Assembly (NCBI GenBank): GCA_026400425.1
Contig: JAPLPC010000656.1
Location: forward strand, 1 to 16,478
Source: Hyphomicrobiales bacterium
Lineage (GTDB): Bacteria > Pseudomonadota > Alphaproteobacteria > Rhizobiales > Xanthobacteraceae
Length of the DNA: 16,478 nucleotides
Direction of reading: 5' to 3'
Shown: piece by piece, positions 7,094 through 13,452 of the stretch
How the letters are laid out: every line of letters begins with the position of its first letter
How positions within the stretch are numbered: position 1 is the stretch's first letter
Notes under the pieces: model-generated
What the model was told of the DNA's origin: nothing
Database searches by the model: none
The model's input: the letters and a program-made list of their open reading frames with translations, nothing else
Program-made: the position numbers and the translations under genes

Positions 7094-8158
7094 ATGACAT
7101 CTGCCGAACGATCACCCTTCGATCTGACCGGACGTCGCATCGTCGTCGCTGGTGCCGCCGGCGGCATCGGGAGCGCCACGGCAAAGCTCTGTGCACGTCA
7201 GGGCGCGCAACTCGTTCTTCTCGATATCGTCGATAAGGCTCGGATACGCGAGCGCATTGGCGACGAATTGGCCGATCGCTCGGAGATCTACAGTGTCGAT
7301 ACGGGGGGCCGCAAAGAGGTCGATGCGATTGCTAGGCAGGTCGGCCCGGTCTACGGCCTGATCGATACGGCCGCCATCGCGCCGCACGACGACTGGATGG
7401 CGGAGGATTGGGAGGACTCTCTGGATCGTGTCATCCGCGCCAACGTCAAAGGCCCGATCAATCTCGCGCGCGCCTTCCTGCCGGGGATGATGGAAGCAGG
7501 CGAGGGTCGCATCGTGCTGTGCGGGTCGGTGGCCGGCTGGATGGGCGGCCTGCGCACCGGCCCGCATTACGCTTTCGCCAAAGGCGGCATCCACGCCTTC
7601 GTACGCTGGCTGGCGCGGCAGGCCGCGCCCCGCAACGTGCTCGTCAACGGTATCGCACCGGGGCCGGTCGAGACGGCGATGACCGAAGGCAAAGGTTACG
7701 ATGTCTCGCTTTATCCGCTGCAACGCATGGCCAAGGCGGAGGAGATCGCCGCGACCGCCGTGTTTCTCTGCGGTGCGGGCGCCGGCTACGCCTCCGGCGC
7801 CATCTTCGACATCAATGGCGCCACCCATTTCCATGATGACCAGAACGAAGGGCATCATCGCGCGGTAGGCGTCACGCTCATGACCGGGCGTGCCGGCGAG
7901 ATGGCAGACGATCGACATGCGCACGGGGGACACCATGTTGAACGACAATGCGGCGGCGTGTTGAAGCGCGACAACCGCGGCTATGTCGAGGCCGGCTTCG
8001 GTGGCAAGGCTGAGCTGCGCCGGCATGAACAGGCCGTTGGCCGCGTGGCCGCTGTTGGCGAGTGCGCCGAAGACGGCCGAAATCAGTGGCGTCACGGTCA
8101 CCGACCAGACGCCGAAGATTTCATACATGCCGCGGGCAAGGCCGCCGGCAATGCCTGA
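7094..8158 (+). CDS. SDR-family oxidoreductase with read-through antisense tail (lost stop codon)
   Basis: Residues 1-247 form an SDR: GAAGGIG (20-26), Ser145 (CGSVAG), Y159-x-x-x-K163 (YAFAK), the PGPVETAM loop and the usual final strand ASGAIFDINGATHF. The NAG motif is replaced by TAA (IDTAAIAP), an atypical feature. SDRs normally stop within a few residues of this final strand, but the frame continues about 107 codons to TGA 8156-8158. The tail is rich in His, Arg, Gly and Glu and is the exact antisense of the convergent permease gene, so it is not a recognisable domain. The start ATG 7094 is preferred over TTG 7031 because it gives a normal SDR N-terminus; its ribosome site is weak. The catalytic core is probably intact, while folding with the tail is uncertain. 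Confidence 0.8.
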   Translation: MTSAERSPFDLTGRRIVVAGAAGGIGSATAKLCARQGAQLVLLDIVDKARIRERIGDELADRSEIYSVDTGGRKEVDAIARQVGPVYGLIDTAAIAPHDDWMAEDWEDSLDRVIRANVKGPINLARAFLPGMMEAGEGRIVLCGSVAGWMGGLRTGPHYAFAKGGIHAFVRWLARQAAPRNVLVNGIAPGPVETAMTEGKGYDVSLYPLQRMAKAEEIAATAVFLCGAGAGYASGAIFDINGATHFHDDQNEGHHRAVGVTLMTGRAGEMADDRHAHGGHHVERQCGGVLKRDNRGYVEAGFGGKAELRRHEQAVGRVAAVGECAEDGRNQWRHGHRPDAEDFIHAAGKAAGNA

Positions 8159-9271
8159 GCGCGTCAGCAACTCGGCCATCATCGCGAATACCACCACCGT
8201 GAAAACGGCTAGCCGACCTGTTCTCCACGCAGCAGCAATCTCGACCGGAAAGGCGCGTTTGTGCCCGCGCAATATCGCGGTCAGCACGGCGGCCACCAGT
8301 AGCCACGTTCCGGCATGAAACAGTGGCGCCCATACCGGCGCGCCAACAAACGGGTTGATGCTCCACGATGCCTGCAGAAACTGGTTCAGCGGCGGCGAGA
8401 GGCGGGTCAGCGCCAGCCAGCCGATCAGCAGCGTGAATGGCAGTATGCGGCGTGCCGAGATTATCAGCGCAGCACGGTTTGGACGCTCGTCGATCAGATA
8501 GCGCAGCACGATCGCCGGCCCGAATGCCGCCAGCATCGCCGGCTCCGGCCCGAGAAAAGCCGTCGCGATGATAGCAAGGCCGAGGCTGCCGACCAGCCAG
8601 ATTGCTTCACTGACACGTTCGCGCCAACCCGCACCGATATCCGCACGCTCTGCCATACGCCAGTAGATCGGCAGCCATAGAATATTGAAGGCCAGATAGA
8701 TGTAACTGCTATGGAGCGCCAGCGCCGTTGGATCGGTGCGCGCGAAGGCAGCGCCGACCACGGCGCCGCTACCCATGGCGCCCCACACGATCATGGTCTG
8801 GCTGATGAGCGAAAAGGCGAACAGTTCGATTGGCTTCAGGCCGAGCCGGCGGACCAACACCATTGTTCCCATGATGCCGATGCCAAAGCCTGTCGCTGAT
8901 TCAGCAAAGGGGCCGATCAGGTAACAGGCCGCGAACAGCAGACGTCGCCTTGCGCGTGCGTCGGGGAGAAATTCCTTGACCGGCAACGCGGCATTGCCGG
9001 TCCGGATCGCCATCTGCCAGAACAGCAGGCCGCCAAGAATATAAGGCACGACGATCCAGCCGATCCAGGCGCCGCGCAGCAGGGCTGCGCTGGCATCAAC
9101 GACGGAGAATACCTGCGGAGCGGTCGTCATCGTTACGGCGAAGGCGGTCGCAAGACCGATCAGGGATGCCGGAAGTGCTCCACCCAGACCGCTGCCGATG
9201 ACGCCGATGACAGCCAGCGCGGGAAGTGCCCAAGCCAAATACAGCAAACTGTCCGCCTCCCAGGGCAACAT
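7112..9271 (-). CDS. Lactate-permease-family transporter, C-terminally truncated and fused to antisense SDR sequence
   Basis: The first about 479 residues (9271 down to about 7835) are a polytopic membrane protein of the LctP family. Support comes from many hydrophobic helices, GPFAESATGFGIG, FGALANSGHAANGLFMPAQ and LQHAAALSFNMVSPVRM, followed by the pre-terminal SIVCHLAGTPGHERDAYRAMMPFVLVI. Family members end with one more helix after this block, and no stop follows. The frame instead crosses at about 7830-7843 into the antisense of the SDR gene and stays open to 7112, adding about 240 soluble, His/Arg-rich residues with no domain character. ATG 9271 (MLPWEADSLLYLAW) is the most natural start. 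A TTG at 9388 would add an Arg-rich leader, and neither has a strong ribosome site. It would be a proton-coupled lactate/glycolate-type symporter. Function is doubtful as written. Confidence 0.75.
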   Translation of the reverse strand: MLPWEADSLLYLAWALPALAVIGVIGSGLGGALPASLIGLATAFAVTMTTAPQVFSVVDASAALLRGAWIGWIVVPYILGGLLFWQMAIRTGNAALPVKEFLPDARARRRLLFAACYLIGPFAESATGFGIGIMGTMVLVRRLGLKPIELFAFSLISQTMIVWGAMGSGAVVGAAFARTDPTALALHSSYIYLAFNILWLPIYWRMAERADIGAGWRERVSEAIWLVGSLGLAIIATAFLGPEPAMLAAFGPAIVLRYLIDERPNRAALIISARRILPFTLLIGWLALTRLSPPLNQFLQASWSINPFVGAPVWAPLFHAGTWLLVAAVLTAILRGHKRAFPVEIAAAWRTGRLAVFTVVVFAMMAELLTRSGIAGGLARGMYEIFGVWSVTVTPLISAVFGALANSGHAANGLFMPAQLSLATEAGLDIAAVVALQHAAALSFNMVSPVRMSIVCHLAGTPGHERDAYRAMMPFVLVIMEMGGAIDVEDGAGGVAGARTAEKHGGRGDLLRLGHALQRIKRDIVTFAFGHRRLDRPRCDTVDEHVAGRGLPRQPAYEGVDAAFGESVMRAGAQAAHPAGHRPAQHDATLACFHHPRQEGAREIDRAFDVGADDTIQRVLPILRHPVVVRRDGGRIDQAVDRADLPSNRIDLFAAPRIDTVDLRAIGQFVANALAYPSLIDDIEKNELRALTCTELCRGAPDAAGGTSDDDATSGQIEG
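7829..7843. other. Probable deletion junction joining the 3' ends of two convergent genes
   Basis: On the plus strand the SDR's final conserved residues (INGATHFH) end at 7834. On the minus strand the permease's last family-like residues (PFVLVI) end at 7835. There is no intergenic space, no stop codon for either gene and no terminator. The codon registers of the two strands coincide, so both frames continue. The simplest reading is a deletion that removed both stops, the intergenic region and the last helix of the permease. Confidence 0.6.
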
Positions 9272-9445
9272 GCCGACCAAGCAGGATGCGCGGGTGCGCA
9301 GCGTCACCGAACCTGACGATACCGCGATTCGGTCGATCCTGAGCCGTGTTCCAGTCCGCCTGATCTGGGCGATATCGCCGATCCACAATGACCACTGCCA
9401 TCGCTTTGCAAGACCTAGATTTTAACCAGCGTCCCGCCTATATTG

Positions 9446-9726
9446 GTGTTGTCGCAAGACGATGGCGCTGAACCTCACGATGGACCGCAGGCAGACCCGG
9501 GGGCAGTACCCGGCGCCTCCACCTCAGCAGCTTCTGGATTGAAATCAGGGCTGCTGAGGCGGGGGCGAAACAGGATCGATGGCTGCGAAGAAGTCGCGAA
9601 TTGTGCTCGGCATGATACCGCCGTTATCGGGTCAAAAACCTAAATGCCAACGATAACGTTAGCATGAACGAAGTGCGCCTCGCGGCGTAACCGTTCGGGG
9701 TTGGTCCACCTAGCAACAGAACGGCC
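9446..9726 (+). ncRNA. ssrA: tmRNA (permuted two-piece alphaproteobacterial type)
   Basis: The gene is circularly permuted. The acceptor piece comes first: T stem CCGGG/CCCGG (9497-9501 and 9509-9513) and acceptor strand CGCCTCC (9514-9520), then ACC. A 20-nt loop closed by CCTCAGCAG/CTGCTGAGG (9522-9530 and 9551-9559) links it to the coding piece. That piece starts GGGGGCG (9561-9567), which pairs fully with CGCCTCC. P2 is formed by TGGCTGCG (9580-9587) with CGCAGGCA (9486-9493), one mismatch. The tag frame 9646-9690 reads ANDNVSMNEVRLAA followed by TAA. A helix CCGTTC/GAACGG (9691-9696 and 9719-9724) follows. tmRNA with SmpB rescues stalled ribosomes and tags peptides for ClpXP-type proteolysis. 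The outer ends are approximate. TATATT (9439-9444) may be the -10; no good -35 was seen. Confidence 0.93.
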
Positions 9727-9728
9727 GG

Positions 9729-9763
9729 CCGCGTCATCCTTCGGGATGGCGCGGTTTTATTTT
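9729..9763 (+). terminator. Rho-independent terminator of ssrA
   Basis: An 11-bp stem is formed by CCGCGTCATCC (9729-9739) and GGATGGCGCGG (9744-9754), with one G-U pair and a stable TTCG loop (9740-9743). TTTTATTTT (9755-9763) follows immediately. It sits directly after the last tmRNA helix, so it ends the tmRNA precursor transcript. Confidence 0.92.
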
Positions 9764-10277
9764 AGGGCGGTTCGATCCGGTAGGATCCTCAAGATCGTTC
9801 GGTTCGCCGGCAAGCTGTTGCCAAAGCAGCGACGTATTTCGATCACTTTGCCATGGCAGCGTTTCGTCATTCTGGATCGGACAGAAAGAGCAACCTATGG
9901 CGCGGAATTTTGGCGTTCACCGGCGGTTCAATGGCTCGGCCGACGCACCGATTTGGCCGCTTTGGATAGTGACCATCGCGGCCGTCGCGGTCATCAACGC
10001 AGCGACATTCCTGCCGCCGCGATAACGCCGCCGCAAGTTTTCACAGACGAGACTTGGGCTGGCGACGCCGCCGCCCAAGCAAGCGCCGGTCGTCGGCGGC
10101 CAAGCGTATGGTGGCGCGATGCCATTGCCGAAGCGCTGGGAGGGAATGTGTTTACCATATCCCGGGTCTCCCCATTTTCGCCCTGATCCCGTTACGATAT
10201 GTTCACCACGCGATGTGGAAGTGGGGCACATCGTAATTTTGCGGTCGCGTGTTGCCGATAGGCAGACGATCGCTGCA
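9764..10277. other. Gap between ssrA terminator and rlpA-like gene
   Basis: Apart from the 42-aa candidate at 9897-10025, nothing convincing is seen in these roughly 510 bases. The longest plus-strand frame (9701-10186) starts inside the tmRNA and has no family features. The 3' part (10026-10277) must carry the promoter of the downstream gene. TACGAT at 10193-10198 could be a -10, but no matching -35 is evident. Confidence 0.5.
9897..10025 (+). CDS. Candidate small membrane protein, 42 aa
   Basis: ATG 9897 to TAA 10023-10025 encodes 42 residues starting MARNFGVHRRFNGSADAP. A single hydrophobic segment follows (about residues 19-39, PLWIVTIAAVAVINAATFL) and the end is PPR. The basic N-terminus and one transmembrane helix predict an N-in single-pass peptide. 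A purine-rich stretch GAAAGAG lies about 7 nt upstream of the start. It lies in the otherwise empty gap between the tmRNA terminator and the rlpA-like gene. No family is recognised. It could be a chance ORF; conservation in relatives would decide. Confidence 0.35.
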   Translation: MARNFGVHRRFNGSADAPIWPLWIVTIAAVAVINAATFLPPR

Positions 10278-11216
10278 ATGGTATTGGGGCATATGGGGAT
10301 TCTCGGGTCACATCGCATCGGGCGCGCTGCGAGCGCTGCTGCGGCCATGAGCGCTTGCCTTGTGCTTGCCAACTGCTCATCCCAGACCACCGGCTTCAGC
10401 CGCGTCGATCCGAAATATGGCGTCTCCAGCAGCCCGCGCGTTGTCGGCGCAGGTGAGCCCGTTCCCAAGGGCGGCGGCACCTATCGCATAGGCAAGCCCT
10501 ATGTCGTGGCCGGCCGCACTTATGTCCCCGAAGAGGACGTCAATTACCGCGCCGAAGGCATGGCATCCTGGTATGGCGACGCCTTCCACGGTCGGCTGAC
10601 CGCCAATGGCGAAGTTTTCGACATGGCATCTCTCACCGCAGCGCATCCGACACTGCCGATACCCAGCTACGCCCGCGTGACCAACGTGAAGAACGGCAAG
10701 TCGCTGATCGTCCGGGTCAATGATCGTGGTCCTTATCATGGCAATCGCCTCATAGACGTCTCGAACAAAGCGGCTGAACTGCTTGAATTCAAAGGCAATG
10801 GTATCGCGCGCGTGCGCGTGGAGTATGTCGGCCGTGCGCCGCTCGAAGGTTCCGATGACCGTCAGTTGATCGCGACATTGCGCACCGGCGAGCCGGCGCC
10901 GTCGCCATCGATGGTCCGCGTTGCGTCTGCGCGCTCCTTCGTGCCCGACATGCAGGGCGGTCGCGTGGTGTCCCGCGACATTCCGTTGCCGGAAGGGCGC
11001 CCGTATTCTCTGGGGAACACCGCTGCCGATCGGCAGACATCGGAGATGTCGTCATCGAGCCGTGTTCGCTCGGCGTCGGCCTATCCAGCCGAGAACCGTC
11101 GTGCAGTGTCCTATGAGGGCAGACCCGATTACACAACGCCAGCCGCTGCAAGCGACAACGGTACCGTCGATGCGCGCGGCGCCGCTGCCATTCTGTCGGG
11201 ACGCGGCCTGTACTGA
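10278..11216 (+). CDS. rlpA: RlpA-family septal-ring lipoprotein (lytic transglycosylase-like)
   Basis: This is a double-psi beta-barrel RlpA protein, about 312 aa from ATG 10278. A signal peptide (GRAASAAAAMSACLVLANC) ends in a probable lipobox Cys33; Asn at -1 is unusual. The barrel begins EGMASWYGDAFHGRLTANGE (93-112) and runs to about residue 185. H123 (TAAHPTLP) and D149 (VNDRGPY) are 26 residues apart, as are the H131 and D157 reported as essential in Pseudomonas aeruginosa RlpA. It is therefore likely an active enzyme on denuded septal peptidoglycan. The remaining roughly 125 residues are low-complexity, Ser/Arg/Ala-rich, with no SPOR domain apparent. The frame is open back to 10119, so the start is uncertain; 10293 is another candidate. 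It is followed by another cell-wall gene (D,D-carboxypeptidase). Confidence 0.88.
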   Translation: MVLGHMGILGSHRIGRAASAAAAMSACLVLANCSSQTTGFSRVDPKYGVSSSPRVVGAGEPVPKGGGTYRIGKPYVVAGRTYVPEEDVNYRAEGMASWYGDAFHGRLTANGEVFDMASLTAAHPTLPIPSYARVTNVKNGKSLIVRVNDRGPYHGNRLIDVSNKAAELLEFKGNGIARVRVEYVGRAPLEGSDDRQLIATLRTGEPAPSPSMVRVASARSFVPDMQGGRVVSRDIPLPEGRPYSLGNTAADRQTSEMSSSSRVRSASAYPAENRRAVSYEGRPDYTTPAAASDNGTVDARGAAAILSGRGLY

Positions 11217-11518
11217 ACGATCGCTCGATTAGAACGGCACCCGAGCCTGCGCGCTCAAGCTCCAGATCCGCGTGGTGCTGCCGAGCCCGCCGGTCGCGCG
11301 GGCCGACCAACCTTGTAGCAGCGGCGTCGACGCCAGTGAGGCATCAGCCATGCCGGCGAGCGGCTCCGCATTGGCCCAAGCGCGTCCCGGTAATCGACAT
11401 CGCCGCGGCAGGATCCGTCGCTGTTCCAAGACCCGCGGCAGGTGGCTGCGTTGTTGTTTGCGCTGCGCCCAACTGTTAGACAGTCGCTTCTCGCCCCTAT
11501 GCTTCCTGGGCATCATCG
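11217..11518. other. Intergenic region between rlpA-like and dacA-like genes
   Basis: This 302-base stretch has no credible coding sequence on either strand. It contains a 10-bp direct repeat CCGCGGCAGG at 11403-11412 and 11433-11442, exactly 30 bp apart, and a weak promoter candidate near its 3' end. No intrinsic terminator for the upstream gene was recognised. Confidence 0.5.
11476..11503 (+). promoter_or_regulatory. Possible sigma-70-type promoter of dacA-tmk-holB
   Basis: TTAGAC (11476-11481) and TATGCT (11498-11503) are separated by 16 bp. They lie just before the dacA start at 11519, which would leave a very short leader of about 9 nt. This is a motif match only, weak at both hexamers. 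Confidence 0.25.
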
Positions 11519-12775
11519 ATGGCTTTCTCGATACATTTCCCAAGTTTCCTCGCGTTTCGGCGGCGGGGGCGTGCCTTGATCGCGCTCACACTCGCTGCGA
11601 CCGTCGCCGTCGGCGGCCCGCTTCAGGCTGCCAATCAGAGCGTGCAGGGCGCCAAAAAAGTGGTCGAGGACGGCGGCTATGACACCGACGCACCGACGGC
11701 AATCCTGATCGAGGCATCTTCGGGCGCCGTGCTGTTCGAAAAGAACGCCGATGAATTGCGCGCGCCCTCCAGCATGATGAAGCTGATGACCGTGGAGGTC
11801 GTGTTCGACGCGCTGACCCGCGGCGACATCAAGCTGACCGACGAGTACAAGACCAGCGAGAATGCCTGGCGCAAAGGCGGTGCACCGGCTGGCGCCTCCA
11901 CCATGTTCGCCGCCTTGAACAGCCGCATTCCCGTGGCCGACCTGCTGCGCGGCGCCATCATTCAAAGCGGCAATGACAGCTGCATGATTTTGGCCGAGGC
12001 GATGGAAGGCAGCGAGGCTGCGTTTGCGGCACGCATGACCAAGCGCGCGCGCGACCTCGGGATGCCGAAATCGACCTTTGCCAATTCAAGCGGTTTGCCG
12101 GACCCCGGCAACAAGATGACGGTGCGCGAACTCGGCACGCTGGCGCGCCACATCGTCCGCGCCTATCCGGAATTCTACAAGATCTTCGGCGAGCGCGAAT
12201 TCACCTGGAACAAGATCCGCCAGCAGAACCGCAATCCCTTGCTTGCAACGCTGGAGGGCGCCGACGGATTCAAGACCGGCTACACCAAGGATGGCGGCTA
12301 CGGCATGGTCGGCTCGGCCGTGCAGAACGACACCCGCCTGATCGTCGTGGTCAACGGTCTCGAAGATTCCGACGATCGCGCGTCGGCGGCCAAGAAGTTG
12401 CTCGAATGGGGGTTCAAGAATTTCGAGGTCCGCACCGTGTTTGCCGGCGACCAACCCGTCGGTTATGCCAAGGTGTTCGGTGGCAACAAGAGCTCCGTCG
12501 CACTGACCAGCAAGGAGCCGGTCAAGGTGATGGTTCAGAAGAACGGCAACGACAAGCTGATCGCACGCATCGTCTATAGCGGTCCGGTACAGGCGCCGGT
12601 GCAACCCGGTCAGCGGGTCGGTGTGGTCAAGGTCTGGCGCGGCCAGCAGATTGCCGTCGAAACCCCCATCTATGCCGCGGATGCCGTCGGCACCGGCACC
12701 ACCATGCAGCGCGCATGGGACGGCGCCAGCGAATTGATGATCGGCCTGTTCCGCGCCGGTACCGCAAAGCTGTGA
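11519..12775 (+). CDS. dacA: D-alanyl-D-alanine carboxypeptidase (PBP5/6 class, family S11)
   Basis: This penicillin-binding protein, 418 aa, trims the terminal D-Ala of peptidoglycan pentapeptides in the periplasm. An N-terminal signal peptide (RRRGRALIALTLAATVAVGGPLQA) ends near residue 38. The three active-site motifs are S85-M-M-K88 (PSSMMKLMT), S150-G-N152 and K252-T-G254 (FKTGYTKDGGYGMVGS). The PBP5 C-terminal beta domain follows (about 290-385). A final amphipathic helix (TMQRAWDGASELMIGLFRAG) probably anchors it to the membrane face. The start ATG 11519 gives a good signal peptide; the ribosome site is poor. The stop lies 2 bp before the tmk start, so translation is coupled. The class is certain; the precise dac letter is not. 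Confidence 0.93.
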   Translation: MAFSIHFPSFLAFRRRGRALIALTLAATVAVGGPLQAANQSVQGAKKVVEDGGYDTDAPTAILIEASSGAVLFEKNADELRAPSSMMKLMTVEVVFDALTRGDIKLTDEYKTSENAWRKGGAPAGASTMFAALNSRIPVADLLRGAIIQSGNDSCMILAEAMEGSEAAFAARMTKRARDLGMPKSTFANSSGLPDPGNKMTVRELGTLARHIVRAYPEFYKIFGEREFTWNKIRQQNRNPLLATLEGADGFKTGYTKDGGYGMVGSAVQNDTRLIVVVNGLEDSDDRASAAKKLLEWGFKNFEVRTVFAGDQPVGYAKVFGGNKSSVALTSKEPVKVMVQKNGNDKLIARIVYSGPVQAPVQPGQRVGVVKVWRGQQIAVETPIYAADAVGTGTTMQRAWDGASELMIGLFRAGTAKL

Positions 12776-12777
12776 GC

Positions 12778-13452
12778 ATGTCCGAAGCACTCAGCAGCGC
12801 GCTCCCGCGCGGACGCTTCGTCACCTTCGAAGGCGGCGAGGGGGCCGGCAAATCGACACAGATCAAACTGTTGGCCGATCGCCTCGACGAGGCAGGCATC
12901 CGTGCCATCGTCACCCGAGAGCCGGGCGGTTCACCCGGTGCCGAGATCATCCGTCACGTGGTGCTGTCCGGCATGGGCAAGCTGCTCGGTGCGGAGGCCG
13001 AGACGCTGCTGTCCGCCGCGGCCCGCGACGACCATGTCCATGCGGTCATCAAGCCGGCGCTGGAGCAGGGAATCTGGGTCCTGTGCGATCGTTTTTCCGA
13101 TTCGACCCGCGCCTATCAGGGCAGCCAGGGCAAGGTCGCGCCGGAGTTCTTGAACGCCCTGGAACGCGTCACCATCGGTGGCCTGAAGCCTGATCTCACG
13201 GTGATCCTCGATCTGCCGGTTGAGGTGGGCATGGCGCGTGCATCGCTGCGGCGCGGCACAGGCGTGCCGGATCGCTTCGAGGCCGAGGGGGGCGCCTTCC
13301 ATCAGGGCCTGCGTGACGCATTTCGCCAGATTGCGCGTGACGAACCGCAGCGCTGCGCGTTGCTCGATGCGACATTGGCGCCGAAGGCCGTCGCCGACAA
13401 TGTCTGGAGCGTGGTGCACGAGCGCCTGTTAGCCGAGGCCGCGCATCCATGA
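12778..13452 (+). CDS. tmk: Thymidylate kinase
   Basis: Phosphorylates dTMP to dTDP with ATP, an essential step of dTTP synthesis. The protein has 224 aa, normal length. The P-loop is GGEGAGKST (19-27). EPGGSPGAE follows, then DRFSDSTRAYQG (104-115), the conserved DR(Y/F) and substrate-binding segment. The RRGTGVPDRFEAEG stretch is the lid region. ATG 12778 begins 2 nt after the dacA stop (TGAGCATG); the longer frame from 12715 lies inside dacA and is rejected. It overlaps holB by 4 bp (ATGA 13449-13452). The tmk-holB pair is a very common bacterial arrangement linking nucleotide supply with replication. Confidence 0.97.
   Translation: MSEALSSALPRGRFVTFEGGEGAGKSTQIKLLADRLDEAGIRAIVTREPGGSPGAEIIRHVVLSGMGKLLGAEAETLLSAAARDDHVHAVIKPALEQGIWVLCDRFSDSTRAYQGSQGKVAPEFLNALERVTIGGLKPDLTVILDLPVEVGMARASLRRGTGVPDRFEAEGGAFHQGLRDAFRQIARDEPQRCALLDATLAPKAVADNVWSVVHERLLAEAAHP

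Noticed and set aside
7835..8158. SDR tail as a genuine new C-terminal domain
   Set aside because: The tail is the exact antisense of conserved permease motifs, so read-through after a deletion explains it better than a novel domain.
9646..9690. Short ORF encoding ANDNVSMNEVRLAA as an independent peptide gene
   Set aside because: It is the proteolysis tag of the tmRNA, with acceptor stem, P2 and terminator around it.
9701..10186. 161-codon plus-strand frame after the tmRNA tag
   Set aside because: It begins inside the tmRNA and crosses its terminator; the composition is unlike a protein and no domain is visible.
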